In this document: piece after piece, positions 43,004 through 52,060 of the stretch
How the letters are laid out: each line of letters begins with the position of its first letter
Numbering within the stretch: position 1 is the first letter of the stretch
Source: JASHPR01 sp963808705
GTDB taxonomy: Bacteria; Actinomycetota; Actinomycetes; Streptosporangiales; Streptosporangiaceae
Direction of reading: 5' to 3'
DNA: 64,000 nucleotides
NCBI GenBank assembly: GCA_963808705.1
Contig: CAWEHB010000011.1
Coordinates: 124,001-188,000 of the forward strand
The notes under the pieces: generated by a model
Told to the model about the DNA's origin: nothing
The model's input: only the letters and a program-made list of their open reading frames with translations
Database searches by the model: none
Translations under genes and position numbers: made by a program

Positions 43004-43341
43004 GACACCTCCTCTCGTCCTCTCTCCCATATTCCGGTCCCATCCGACAGGGCCGGCCTGTGCCCCCCCAACCCACCATCGCCTGTCCAGAGTCGTTCCG
43101 CAAGGTTCGCGGATAGGAGGAATACGCGGTTGGGGCGCAAGCCGCGGCCAGATCAAGCCAATGAACTGCGTAGACGCTCGGCCCGGTGTGGGCGGCCGGG
43201 CCTTCGGCTTGAGAGAATTCTGGCCCGTTAGCGACACACGGATCATCGGTAGTTACTAATGGGGTGCTAGTGACTGCTGCTACTGGACGGACTGGGTGGG
43301 CCCAGGTCCCGCTTGCGGACAACGCTGCCCGCAAGAAGAAT
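43004..43341. other. Intergenic region in the accessory island
   Basis: This 338-bp stretch separates the GNAT copy 2 gene from the small peptide gene. Open frames here have poor codon use. Apart from the strong Shine-Dalgarno at about 43006-43012 on the minus strand, no convincing promoter, repeat or RNA structure was recognised. Confidence 0.5.
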
Positions 43342-44148
43342 TCACTGTGGGGCTGTGTCCATATGGCGTTCCTTTACGGCGGTAGTGCCGTCATGGCCAG
43401 TAACGTGATCACCAACGCCAGCAAGTGCTGCCTGCCTGACGGCTTGGGGAGCATTCTTCTGTGGCGGGAGAAGGTAAATCCCGGCAGGCACGAACATGCA
43501 CTGGCTAAATTCCTGAATGGCCTGGGAAGAGTCCAGCCACCTCTGGGCCAGGCGGCGTGCTGCCAGGGGGGCCGGCTTGTCGGGCTTGATCAGCTTGGGC
43601 TTCTCCTTCAGGCGAGGTATATCGGCTGACCTGATATGAGCAGTTGACCTCTGGAAGAGAGCGGCAGAGGGATATTCTACGTAATCGCAAAACCTTAGGA
43701 AGCTGAATTCCTCATTTTCGTAATAACTGTGCAAGGCAATGTTGGTCGTCCACACGTCGATCCTGATCCATCGCGCGCCGTATTGCTTCCTGGCCCACCT
43801 GCCGGCCCATCTGATTAGCTCGGCCCCCACTCCCAGCCCGGCGTGACTCCGGCTGACCACGAGTCGGGATACGTAGACGGCGAGGTCGGCTTGCTCCGCT
43901 TCCATCCAGAGGTCTGGGTTGGCATCAGGCCTGCAAGTTATCGTGGCTACCGGAATACCGTCGTTCTCGACGATCCATGTCCGGTGAGCCCTTAGGCCTC
44001 GCTCGACCCGCGCGTCCCGTTGCTCTTCGTCGGGCCATGGCTTATCCCATTGGTCGGTGCCTTTGGCCTGAAGCCAGCCGGCAGCCTCATCGATCATTTT
44101 CAGGATAAGCTTTAGGTCACCGGTCGCGGCCGGGCGGACGTGAAGCAT
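43342..44148 (-). CDS. GNAT family N-acetyltransferase, copy 2, with C-terminal extension
   Basis: The first 192 residues parallel GNAT copy 1, including LAVYVSRLVVSRSHAGLGVGAELIRWAG for acetyl-CoA binding. The match ends at KLIKPDKPAP, where copy 1 terminates; here about 75 further residues follow without family resemblance, probably read-through after loss of the original stop. The substrate is unknown. It lies 110 bp downstream of an intact GntR gene, which probably controls it. Confidence 0.85.
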   Translation of the reverse strand: MLHVRPAATGDLKLILKMIDEAAGWLQAKGTDQWDKPWPDEEQRDARVERGLRAHRTWIVENDGIPVATITCRPDANPDLWMEAEQADLAVYVSRLVVSRSHAGLGVGAELIRWAGRWARKQYGARWIRIDVWTTNIALHSYYENEEFSFLRFCDYVEYPSAALFQRSTAHIRSADIPRLKEKPKLIKPDKPAPLAARRLAQRWLDSSQAIQEFSQCMFVPAGIYLLPPQKNAPQAVRQAALAGVGDHVTGHDGTTAVKERHMDTAPQ

Positions 44149-44258
44149 GATGGGAGCGGCTTTCTGCGGTCATGTCCCAGCCTGGTTTAAAGGCAATGGG
44201 AGATCGGGTAATTGGATGGCTGGAGTTCAGGTTTTACTAGCGGGGCTGCCGACAAGGC

Positions 44259-45098
44259 CTAGGCTAAGCTGGTATCTTTCACCGACGCGTTGTCAGCGGG
44301 GCTAGGAGCAGGTTCATCGGAGCCAGCCGTGACACCTGCATTAGGGGCATGCCCCACGTTGACGACGAACTGGTTCCGGTCAGCCGGGTAGACGGTTACG
44401 GTTAGCCGGATTGGCTTGCCGGATTCGTCGAAGGATGTCCGGTGAGTTTCGAAGACGGCCACCCGGCCGTCGTCGGGCAGCCTGAAAAAGGCCGCCTCGG
44501 CCGGTTCTAGCGCGCGAACCGTTATCTTGTCGCGCCAGCCCACCTGTTTTATATGCAAGGTTTCTGTGAGGTAGCTGACTACCCCGTCCTTCATATCCAC
44601 AGCCGCGAGGATCCCCGCGGCGCCTTGCTGGACAAATCTCATCGGATAGAACGAGGTCTGCAGCGACCACGGGGTCCCGTCGATGGACCGCTGCTGATGC
44701 CGACTGACTACAGTGAAGTCGTCCTCGAGTTCGAGTTCGCTCGCCACCAGGCCAGTGGCTTGCTGGACCTCAACGCGCGGGACGGAGTCCGTGGGCGCTC
44801 TCCGCCGTTCGGTGACCTCGGAAGCGTAGGCACCACCCTCGCCGAGGCCGAAGCCGGTCTCAGGTCTGACAATGATGACGAACGGGTCGATCTTATTGAC
44901 GACGAAGGTTCCCTGGCCGGGACGGGTCTCCACCAGGCCTCTGCCGATGAGCCACCTCACCGCATCGCGGACGGTGTTCCGGGATGCATCGTACTCCTCC
45001 CTGAGTTCCATTTCCGTCGGCAACTGGGCGCCCGGGCCAAGCTGGCCAGTCTCGATCTTCCGCTGCAGATCATCGGCAATCTGTCGGTATATGGGCAT
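44259..45098 (-). CDS. GntR family transcriptional regulator (HutC/UTRA type)
   Basis: Residues 1-70 form the GntR winged helix (MPIYRQIADDLQRKIETG, YDASRNTVRDAVRWLIGRGLVETRPGQGTFV). Residues about 95-250 are a UTRA ligand-binding domain (LELEDDFTVVSRHQQRSIDG, PWSLQTSFYPMRFV, VSYLTETL). The length of 279 is slightly long, with a polar tail. The gene is read toward GNAT copy 2. The start has GGGAGAAA upstream. The ligand is unknown. Confidence 0.9.
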   Translation of the reverse strand: MPIYRQIADDLQRKIETGQLGPGAQLPTEMELREEYDASRNTVRDAVRWLIGRGLVETRPGQGTFVVNKIDPFVIIVRPETGFGLGEGGAYASEVTERRRAPTDSVPRVEVQQATGLVASELELEDDFTVVSRHQQRSIDGTPWSLQTSFYPMRFVQQGAAGILAAVDMKDGVVSYLTETLHIKQVGWRDKITVRALEPAEAAFFRLPDDGRVAVFETHRTSFDESGKPIRLTVTVYPADRNQFVVNVGHAPNAGVTAGSDEPAPSPADNASVKDTSLA

Positions 45099-45580
45099 AG
45101 TGGTTTCTCCCGGAATAACCTGGGGTCTGCTCCAGCGGAGGCTTCGGCGTCAGGAACCTCACCGACCTCGATGACGAACTGGTTTCGGTCTGCGGGATAG
45201 ACGCTGATAGTGAGGCGGAACGGCTGGCCGTGGTGGTCGAAGGCGGACGTGGCCGGCTTGCGCCGCCCGCCTCGCCCCGCTCCCCGCGTCCCCTTGGCGT
45301 AGACGGGGCCTTCCTCGTCGCCACTCTTCTCGGGCTCGCCAGTCAGGATGGTGACGTAAGGGTCGATCTTGCCGACGACGAAACTTCCCTGACCCGGACG
45401 GGTCTCGACGAGCCCGCGCGTGATGAGCCATTTCACGGCGTCTCGGACGGTGTTCCGCGAAGCGTCGTACGTCTCCCTGAGCTCGGGCTCGGTGGGCAGC
45501 TGGTCGCCGTGGCCTAGAGCGCCACTCTCGATCTGCTTCCGCGGGTCCTCGGCGATCTGCCGGTACATGGGATCAGGCAC
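44957..45580 (-). pseudogene. GntR regulator paralogue with UTRA domain deleted
   Basis: The N-terminal winged helix (MYRQIAEDPRKQIESGALG, YDASRNTVRDAVKWLITRGLVETRPGQGSFV) is intact and close to the neighbouring GntR. After DPYVTILTGEPEKSGDEEG the sequence jumps to the end of a UTRA domain (GQPFRLTISVYPADRNQFVIEVGEVPDAE), so about 110 residues are missing. The frame then runs out of the homologous region and overlaps the start of the next GntR gene by 142 bp in another frame. GTG 45580 has AGGAGA upstream. It could still make a DNA-binding protein lacking ligand control. Confidence 0.7.
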
Positions 45581-45895
45581 GAGTTCTCCTGGAGATCCCA
45601 ACCACACCAACCACAGGGGTAGCTGGGTTCAAAAGGATCATCCCTGCGGTCAAGATAATCGGGCTTATCCCATTGCCTTCCGTCCGCCGCGATGTCAACA
45701 TATAGCTAAAGGTTGGGATGACCCGAACAGCAGGAACCATGGGGATCAGACTAGCAGTACCAGGAGCAAGGATGGCAAGGACTTGCCCGAACTCTTCGAG
45801 ATTCCTGGCCTGGCTGCCGAAGCCGAGCAGCGCCGCTGGGAGGTGTAGATCGGAGCCGCGGAGTCACCGCTGATCGGAAGAAAGGGGGATCAGCT
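45581..45895. other. Divergent intergenic region with a 9-bp direct repeat
   Basis: This 315-bp gap lies between the deleted GntR gene (leftward) and a small membrane protein gene (rightward). CCAACCACA is repeated in tandem at 45598-45615, just upstream of the GntR start, and is a candidate GntR site. A plus-strand frame ending at 45848 encodes LPELFEIPGLAAEAEQRRWEV-like residues but has no acceptable start codon. Confidence 0.5.
45598..45615. promoter_or_regulatory. Tandem 9-bp repeat, candidate GntR operator
   Basis: CCAACCACA occurs twice in perfect tandem 18 bp upstream of the GTG start of the deleted GntR gene. Direct repeats at this distance could be an autoregulatory operator. No second copy upstream of the other GntR gene was seen. 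Confidence 0.35.
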
Positions 45896-46159
45896 ATGAC
45901 AGCCGTCGAACTACTAGCGATCGGCGTGATCTTCACCTTCGGGATGATCACGGGGGTGATCTGCCTGGTCAGCCTGGCCAGCCGCAGGGAAGACCGCAGG
46001 GCGAGGCTGAGCCGCGAGGCTCCTGACCGCATGACGCTGGCCGGGCGGTTCCTGACCGGCCTGTACGTGCGCCGTCCCGGCGATGAGACCCCACGGTACC
46101 GCCACCCGGATGACGATCCAGTGCAGTACTCCGGGCCCTACCGCGACCCGTGGGCGTGA
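45896..46159 (+). CDS. Small single-span membrane protein
   Basis: The 87-residue product has one strong membrane helix at residues about 4-28 (ELLAIGVIFTFGMITGVICLVSL split across the span), then a basic Arg-rich region and an acidic, Pro/Tyr-rich tail (RYRHPDDDPVQYSGPYRDP). ATG 45896 has GGGGGAT seven bases upstream. It is the last gene of the accessory island. No family was recognised; it may be a membrane partner of the island genes. Confidence 0.7.
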   Translation: MTAVELLAIGVIFTFGMITGVICLVSLASRREDRRARLSREAPDRMTLAGRFLTGLYVRRPGDETPRYRHPDDDPVQYSGPYRDPWA

Positions 46160-46331
46160 TCGCTGACGACGCCCGCTGAAGGCCGCTGCGGCCGTGCCAC
46201 GACCGGGGCGTGGCGCGGCCGCAGCTCATGTCCTGACCACTGCCGGGCCGCAGCCGGCCTGGCCCCCTGACCTGGCTTATCCGGGCGAATCACGCTGCCG
46301 CGGTGTCGGCGGGGCCCGCTAGGCTCTGCTC

Positions 46332-47372
46332 GTGAGCGAAGAGTCACCGTCGTACCCCTGGCCGGCCGGCAGTGCCACCGGGGTCGGCTCGATGCCGGGC
46401 ACGGACCCGGCCGAGGCGCTCGCCGTGGTCCTCGGTGAGCTGCCCGACCTTCCTCACCTGCCGGAACTGCCCGGCCGCGGCGTCGGGGCCGACCTGACCG
46501 GCCGCACCGCGGCGCTGCTGGTGGACATCCCGGTCGAGACCACGCCCGGCGGCTGGAAGCTGGCGACCCGGCCCGGCCGCGACCAGCGCCGGGCGGCCGG
46601 GCTGCTCGCCCGAGACCTGGACGCGGCGCATGAGGCGGCCGCGGACTGGCCCGGGCCGTTCAAGATCCAGGTATGCGGCCCGTGGACGCTGGCGGCCACG
46701 ATCGAGCTCAGCCGCAGCCAGAACCCGGCGCTGGCCGACCCCGGCGCGGTGGCCGACCTGACCGCGTCGCTGGCCGAGGGGGTGGCGGCGCACGTGGCCG
46801 AGGTGCGCGGCCGGATCCCCGGCGCCACGGTGCTGCTGCAGCTAGACGAGCCGGCGCTGCCCGCCGTGCTGGCGGGATCCGTGCCCACCGCGAGCGGGCT
46901 GAACCGGGTGGGCGCCGTCGACACCACCGTGACCTGCGACGGCCTGCGCTCCGTGCTCGACGCCACGACGGCGTTCGGCCTGGTGCACTGCTGCGCGCGA
47001 GACGTCCCGTTCCGGATCCTGATGCAGGCAGGGGCGAAGGCGGTGGCCTTTGACGTCAGCCTGCTGCAGAGCGAGGAGGAACAGGACGCGCTGGCCGAGG
47101 TCGTCGAGGCCGGTCTCGGCATCCTGGCCGGAGTTGTGCCGAGTCCCGAACGTGACGCCCCGGGGCCATCGCGATCGCCGCGGGAACCCGGTGCGGGCGT
47201 GCTGGAGTTGTGGCACCGGATGGGGATCCCGGCCGCGGGGGCCGACCGGCAGGTGGTGCTCACGCCCCCGTGCGGCCTGGCCGGCGCGTCGCCGGCCGGG
47301 GCGCGGGCCGCGCTCGCCCGCTGTCGCGAGGCGGCGCGGCTGCTGCCCGAGCTGATCGAGGAGGGGGTATGA
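46332..47372 (+). CDS. Cobalamin-independent methionine-synthase-like protein
   Basis: The 346-residue protein matches the C-terminal catalytic half of MetE-type enzymes: GVGSMPGTDPAEAL, FKIQVCGPWTLAATIEL, LQLDEPALPAVL, LVHCCARDVPF (zinc ligands) and LTPPCGLAGASP (zinc cysteine). It lacks the N-terminal half of full MetE, as is usual for the actinobacterial protein encoded beside ligA. Whether it makes methionine in vivo is not shown by sequence. The start is GTG 46332. Confidence 0.88.
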   Translation: MSEESPSYPWPAGSATGVGSMPGTDPAEALAVVLGELPDLPHLPELPGRGVGADLTGRTAALLVDIPVETTPGGWKLATRPGRDQRRAAGLLARDLDAAHEAAADWPGPFKIQVCGPWTLAATIELSRSQNPALADPGAVADLTASLAEGVAAHVAEVRGRIPGATVLLQLDEPALPAVLAGSVPTASGLNRVGAVDTTVTCDGLRSVLDATTAFGLVHCCARDVPFRILMQAGAKAVAFDVSLLQSEEEQDALAEVVEAGLGILAGVVPSPERDAPGPSRSPREPGAGVLELWHRMGIPAAGADRQVVLTPPCGLAGASPAGARAALARCREAARLLPELIEEGV

Positions 47373-47488
47373 GCGAGCCGGAGGGGCGCGGTGCCGTCTG
47401 GACCGAGGAGCGAGGGAGCGTGCGACTGAGCGACGAGGGAAGACGGCGCCTTAAGGCGCCCCGGAGGCGAGCGGGGAACAGAGCGTGA
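47369..47488 (+). repeat. Dispersed repeat element, copy 2, encoding a 39-residue coupled frame
   Basis: The whole gap between the MetE-like gene and ligA is this repeat. Its ATG (47369) overlaps the upstream stop in ATGA. The frame runs MSEPEGRGAVW ... VRLSDEGRRRLKAPRRRAGNRA (abridged) and its stop overlaps the ligA start in GTGA. GAGGAGCGAGGGAGC to GAGCGACGAG matches the element before the DUF3017 gene with two mismatches in 33 bases, and both frames end in AGNRA-stop. A palindrome GGCGCCTTAAGGCGCC lies inside. Translation is possible but not demonstrated. Confidence 0.75.
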
Positions 47489-49662
47489 CCGAGCCGGATG
47501 CGGCGGCCCGGCAGCGGCACGCCGCGCTGGTCGTCGAGATCACCGAGCACAACCACCGCTACCACGTGCTCGACTCGCCGATCATCTCCGACGCCGAGTA
47601 TGACGCGCTGATGCGCGAGCTGCGCGGGCTCGAGGACACCTACCCCGAGCTGCGCACGCCGGACTCGCCGACCCAGAAGGTCGGTGACGTGATCTCCACC
47701 GACTTCGCCCCGGTCGAGCACCTGGAGCGGCTGCTCAGCCTGGACAACGCGTTCTCGGCGGAGGAGCTTGACGCCTGGGCGGCGCGTACCGAGCGGCTGG
47801 CCGGGCCGGATGCCGCCGTGGGCCCTTACCTGTGCGAGCTGAAGATCGACGGCCTAGCGGTCGCGCTGGCCTACTCCGGCGGGGCGCTGGTCCGCGCCGC
47901 GACCAGGGGCGACGGGGTGACCGGCGAGGATGTCACGCCGAACATCCGGACGATCGCCGCGGCCCCGGCCCGGCTGGCCGGGTCGGGCTGGCCGCAGACC
48001 CTGGAGGTGCGCGGCGAGGTGTTCCTGCCGGTGGCCGCGTTCCACGAGCTGAACGAGCGGCAGGCCGAGGCGGGCAAGCCGCTGTACGTGAACCCGCGGA
48101 ACACCGCGGCCGGGTCCCTGCGGCAGAAGGACCCGCGGGTCACCGCGACCCGGCCGCTCAGCCTGATCGTGCACGGCCTGGCCGTGCCCGGCGCCGACGT
48201 GGCCAGCGGCATGCCCGCACCGGACGACCAAGCCGTGCCCGACGACGCGCCGTCGACGCAGTCGGGCTGGTACGAGCAGCTGCGCGCCTGGGGGCTGCCG
48301 GTCAGCGACGTGTACCGGGTCGTCGCCAGCCTGGACGAGGTCCGCGAGTACATCCATTACTACGCCGAGCACCGGCACGACCAGGCGTACGAGATCGACG
48401 GGGTGGTGATCAAGCTCGACCGGCTCGAGGTGCAGCGCTCGCTCGGCGCCACGAGCCGGGCGCCCCGCTGGGCGATCGCCTACAAGTACCCGCCGGAGGA
48501 GGTCACCACCCGGCTGCTGGATATCCGGGTCAACGTGGGGCGGACCGGCCGGGTGACGCCGTTCGCGGTGATGGAGCCGGTCAAGGTCAGCGGCTCGACC
48601 GTGGACCGGGCCACCCTGCACAACGCCGACGAGCTGGCCCGCAAGGGCGTGCTGATCGGCGACATGGTGGTGCTGCGCAAGGCCGGCGACGTGATTCCCG
48701 AGGTGGTCGCGCCGGTCACGGACCTGCGTTCCGGCTCGGAGCGCGCGTTCGAGTTCCCCGCCGCGTGCCCGGAATGCGGCACGACGCTGGTCCGCGACGC
48801 CGGGGAGGACGGGAAGGTCAGCGTGGACTGGCGCTGCCCGAACGCCCGGTCCTGCCCGGCCCAGCTGCGCGAGCGGCTGTTCCACCTGGCCAGCCGCGGC
48901 GCGCTGGACATCGAGGTGCTCGGCTACGAGGCGGCCGTGGCCCTGCTGGACTGCGGGCTGGTGACCGACGAGGGCGACGTGTTCGCGCTGACCGCCGAGA
49001 TGCTGGCCCGCTGCCCGTTCTTCGTCAACAAGCAGGGTGGCCTGACCGTGAACGCCGCCAACCTGCTGGCGAACCTGGAGGAAGCGCGGCGGCGGCCGCT
49101 GTGGCGGATCCTGGTCGCGCTGTCGATCCGGCACATCGGGCCGACCGCGGCCCGCGCCCTGGCCGCGGCGTTCGGCTCGGTCGACGCGATCGCGACGGCC
49201 ACGCCCGAGCAGCTGGTCGCCGTCGACGACGTCGGCCCGACGATCGCCGCCTCGGTCCAGGACTGGTTCGCCGTGGGCTGGCATGCGGCGATCGTGGACA
49301 AGTGGCGGGCGGCCGGGGTGCAGCTGGCCCAGGAGGGGTGGGTTCCGCCGCCCGTGCCTGCCGGCGACGAGCCGTCCGCCGCCGGGCCGCTGGCCGGGAT
49401 CACGGTGGTGATTACCGGCACGCTGGAGCAGATGACCAGGGACGAGGCGGCCGAGGCCGTGCAGCGCCAGGGCGGAAAGGTCACCGGGTCGGTGTCGAAG
49501 AAGACCGATTTCGTGGTGGCCGGGGACTCTCCCGGCTCCAAGTACGAGCGGGCGCTCGCCCTGGGCGTCCCGGTGCTGGACGGGGCGGGACTCGGCATCC
49601 TGCTCGAGCGAGGGCCGGCCGCGGCCAACGATTCGGCCGAGTTGCCCAATACCAGCGCCTGA
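47485..49662 (+). CDS. ligA: NAD-dependent DNA ligase LigA
   Basis: LigA seals nicks in DNA during replication. The 725-residue protein has domain Ia, the adenylation domain with K120 in CELKIDGLAVAL, and the OB domain (VNVGRTGRVTPFAVMEPV). A zinc finger follows (CPECG, CPNARSC), then helix-hairpin-helix repeats (HIGPTAARALAAAFGS) and a C-terminal BRCT domain (about 635-710). The start is GTG 47485; the spaced GGGGAA upstream belongs to the repeat element. Confidence 0.97.
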   Translation: MTEPDAAARQRHAALVVEITEHNHRYHVLDSPIISDAEYDALMRELRGLEDTYPELRTPDSPTQKVGDVISTDFAPVEHLERLLSLDNAFSAEELDAWAARTERLAGPDAAVGPYLCELKIDGLAVALAYSGGALVRAATRGDGVTGEDVTPNIRTIAAAPARLAGSGWPQTLEVRGEVFLPVAAFHELNERQAEAGKPLYVNPRNTAAGSLRQKDPRVTATRPLSLIVHGLAVPGADVASGMPAPDDQAVPDDAPSTQSGWYEQLRAWGLPVSDVYRVVASLDEVREYIHYYAEHRHDQAYEIDGVVIKLDRLEVQRSLGATSRAPRWAIAYKYPPEEVTTRLLDIRVNVGRTGRVTPFAVMEPVKVSGSTVDRATLHNADELARKGVLIGDMVVLRKAGDVIPEVVAPVTDLRSGSERAFEFPAACPECGTTLVRDAGEDGKVSVDWRCPNARSCPAQLRERLFHLASRGALDIEVLGYEAAVALLDCGLVTDEGDVFALTAEMLARCPFFVNKQGGLTVNAANLLANLEEARRRPLWRILVALSIRHIGPTAARALAAAFGSVDAIATATPEQLVAVDDVGPTIAASVQDWFAVGWHAAIVDKWRAAGVQLAQEGWVPPPVPAGDEPSAAGPLAGITVVITGTLEQMTRDEAAEAVQRQGGKVTGSVSKKTDFVVAGDSPGSKYERALALGVPVLDGAGLGILLERGPAAANDSAELPNTSA

Positions 49663-49881
49663 GGGGTAGCACCCCGCAGGGACAAGTGCGTAAGGTGAGG
49701 TGCCTGAGACGTTGCGTGAGCTGGACCCCGGTCTGTAACTGAATAGTAGTTAGATGACTACGGCCTGACCTGCCGTAACGCTTTGTATGCAGTTGACCTC
49801 GGGAAGTACGATTTTAGCCGTACGCCCCTCGAGTCCCCGGGGGCCCCGCGGCGCAGTCGGTTGCACCGATGAGGACGGCCC

Positions 49882-52050
49882 ATGACGGATCCGAACGATA
49901 CCAGGGGCATAGGCCCGCGCGTCGGCTCGCCGCTGTGGGTCCACATGACCTCGGTGATCGTAGCCGGCTCCGCGGTCTTCGCCTGGGCCATGACGCGCCT
50001 GTCCGGCCTGGACTACCTCGTCCGGCACCCCCTGTTCTGGGTCATCGCCGCGCTGATGGTGGTCGGCGAGTTGCGGCCCATCGCGAGCCCGGGCCGGTCC
50101 GGCCTGGAGTCCCCGGTCGCCTCGCTCACCTTCGGCTTTGCCGCGCTGTTGTACTGGGGATTCCCGGTGGCCGTGCTGCTGCGGATCACCTCCGGCCTGG
50201 TCGTGGGGCTGGCCTGCCGCAAGAGGCTGCAACGGTCCGCGTTCCAGGCGTCCCTGACCACCCTGAGCATGGCCGCCGCGGCGCTGGCCCTGGCCGTCAC
50301 CGGGATGCATCCCAGGCCGGACCGGCCCGTGGTGTCCTCCGGAACCGACCTGGCCAGCGTGCTGTTCGCCGGCGCGGTGTGCTTCGCGGTGAGCTTCCTG
50401 CTGCTCGGCACCGCCGTCGCGCTGCACACCCGGACGCCGCTGCTGCGTGGCCTCCGCGTCGCGCTGCCCTTCCAGGCGCTGGTGAACCTGGTGCTGATCG
50501 CGGCGGCCCCGCTGGTCGCCGTGGTGATGGCCGCCGATTCCGCGTGGCTGGTGCTGCTGTTCGCGTTCCCGCTGGCCGCCATCTACATGAACACCGCCAT
50601 GTCGGTGCAGCGCGAGCACCAGGCTCACCACGACGAGCTGACCGGACTGTCCAACCGCAAGCTGCTCATCCGGCAGACCAGCGAGGCGCTGGCCGATGCG
50701 GACCGGTCGGGCGCCAAGGCCGGGTTCCTGGTGCTGGACCTGGACCGCTTCAAGGAGGTCAACGACACCCTGGGCCACCCGGTCGGGGACCGCCTGCTGC
50801 GGATCGTCGCGAACCGGCTGTTGCGCGGCGTGCGGCCCGGGGACCTCGTGGCCCGGCTCGGCGGTGACGAGTTCGCGGTGCTGCTGCCGTCGGTGCGGGA
50901 GGTCAGCGCGGCCCGTGAGGTGGCCGTGCGGCTGCGCGCGGGGCTGTGCGAGCCGATCCAGCTCGAAGGCATGTCGTTCGATATCGAGGCCAGCGTCGGC
51001 ATCGCTTTCTACCCGGACGACGCGTCCGGGCCCGAGTTGCTGATGCAGCACGCCGATGTCGCCATGTACCTGGCCAAGGAGCGCCGCAGCGGGGTGGAGC
51101 GGTACGTGGCCGACTCCGACCGCAACTCCCCGGCCCGCCTCGCGCTGCTCGGCGACCTGCGCCGCGGCATCGACTCCGGCGAGCTCGAGCTGTGCTTCCA
51201 GCCCAAGGTCGTCCTGGAGAGCGGCCAGACCGCCGGGATGGAGGCGCTGGTCCGCTGGCAGCACCCGGTCCGGGGGCTGATGACGCCCGAGGAGTTCATC
51301 CCCCTGGTCGAGCAGTCCTACCTGATGCGGGACCTCACCTTCCAGGTCGTGGACCGGACGCTCGCCCAGGCGGCCGTCTGGCGGCAGGAAGGGCTGCTGG
51401 TCCAGGTGTCGCTGAACGTGGCCGCGCGCGACCTGCTCGACGCGGGTTTCGCGGGGACGATCGGCCGCGGGCTTGAGCGTTATCAGCTGCCGCCCGAAGC
51501 GCTGCTGCTCGAGATCAACGAGCGGGTGCTGACCAGCGAGCCCGCGCACGCCATCACGGCGGCCGCGGCGCTGGCCGCGCTCGGCGTGGCGCTGAGCCTG
51601 GATGACTTCGGGACCGGCTACTCGTCGCTGGTGCGGCTCAAACGGCTGCCGGTGAGCGAGGTGAAGATCCATTCGTCGTTCATCGCGAGGCTGCTCGACT
51701 CCGCGGACGACGAGGCGATCGTCCAGTCCATCGTGAACCTGGTCCGGGCGCTCAACATCGACTCGGTGGCCGAGGGCGTGGAGTCGGCGGACATCGCGGG
51801 TACGCTGAGGATCATGGGCTGCACGGCCGCGCAGGGCTGGTATTTCAGCAAGCCGCTCAGCCCGGCGTCGGCCACGGCGTGGCTGGCCGAGCACGGCGTC
51901 GCGAGCAGGCCGCCGGCCCTGCTGCCCCCCGCGCACAGCGCCGTCGGCCTGCCGGCGGGCCGCCCGGTGATATCCCCCGCCGGCGTGTCGGAGGTGCGCT
52001 CCGGGCCGCCCGCGGTTAATGGTTTCGGCCCACCCTTGCGGGGTCGCTAG
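49882..52050 (+). CDS. Membrane GGDEF-EAL cyclic-di-GMP protein
   Basis: The 722-residue protein has six or seven membrane helices at about 15-245, a GGDEF domain with an intact GGDEF motif (327-331) and an EAL domain with EALVRW (EAL 454-456), DDFGTGYSSL and AEGVE. The usual KID of the EAL domain reads KIH. It could both make and hydrolyse c-di-GMP. The position between ligA and gatCAB matches a conserved streptomycete GGDEF-EAL gene. The tail is Pro/Gly-rich. Confidence 0.92.
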   Translation: MTDPNDTRGIGPRVGSPLWVHMTSVIVAGSAVFAWAMTRLSGLDYLVRHPLFWVIAALMVVGELRPIASPGRSGLESPVASLTFGFAALLYWGFPVAVLLRITSGLVVGLACRKRLQRSAFQASLTTLSMAAAALALAVTGMHPRPDRPVVSSGTDLASVLFAGAVCFAVSFLLLGTAVALHTRTPLLRGLRVALPFQALVNLVLIAAAPLVAVVMAADSAWLVLLFAFPLAAIYMNTAMSVQREHQAHHDELTGLSNRKLLIRQTSEALADADRSGAKAGFLVLDLDRFKEVNDTLGHPVGDRLLRIVANRLLRGVRPGDLVARLGGDEFAVLLPSVREVSAAREVAVRLRAGLCEPIQLEGMSFDIEASVGIAFYPDDASGPELLMQHADVAMYLAKERRSGVERYVADSDRNSPARLALLGDLRRGIDSGELELCFQPKVVLESGQTAGMEALVRWQHPVRGLMTPEEFIPLVEQSYLMRDLTFQVVDRTLAQAAVWRQEGLLVQVSLNVAARDLLDAGFAGTIGRGLERYQLPPEALLLEINERVLTSEPAHAITAAAALAALGVALSLDDFGTGYSSLVRLKRLPVSEVKIHSSFIARLLDSADDEAIVQSIVNLVRALNIDSVAEGVESADIAGTLRIMGCTAAQGWYFSKPLSPASATAWLAEHGVASRPPALLPPAHSAVGLPAGRPVISPAGVSEVRSGPPAVNGFGPPLRGR

Positions 52051-52060
52051 GCTTGCCTGC

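Noticed and set aside
43264..43629. Plus-strand frame opposite the GNAT copy 2 tail
   Set aside because: No ribosome site, unusual codon use, and it is antisense to a gene with clear homology in its N-terminal part.
45420..45848. Plus-strand frame ending LPELFEIPGLAAEAEQRRW
   Set aside because: The end looks protein-like, but there is no plausible start after the GntR gene; only a TTG without a good ribosome site is available.
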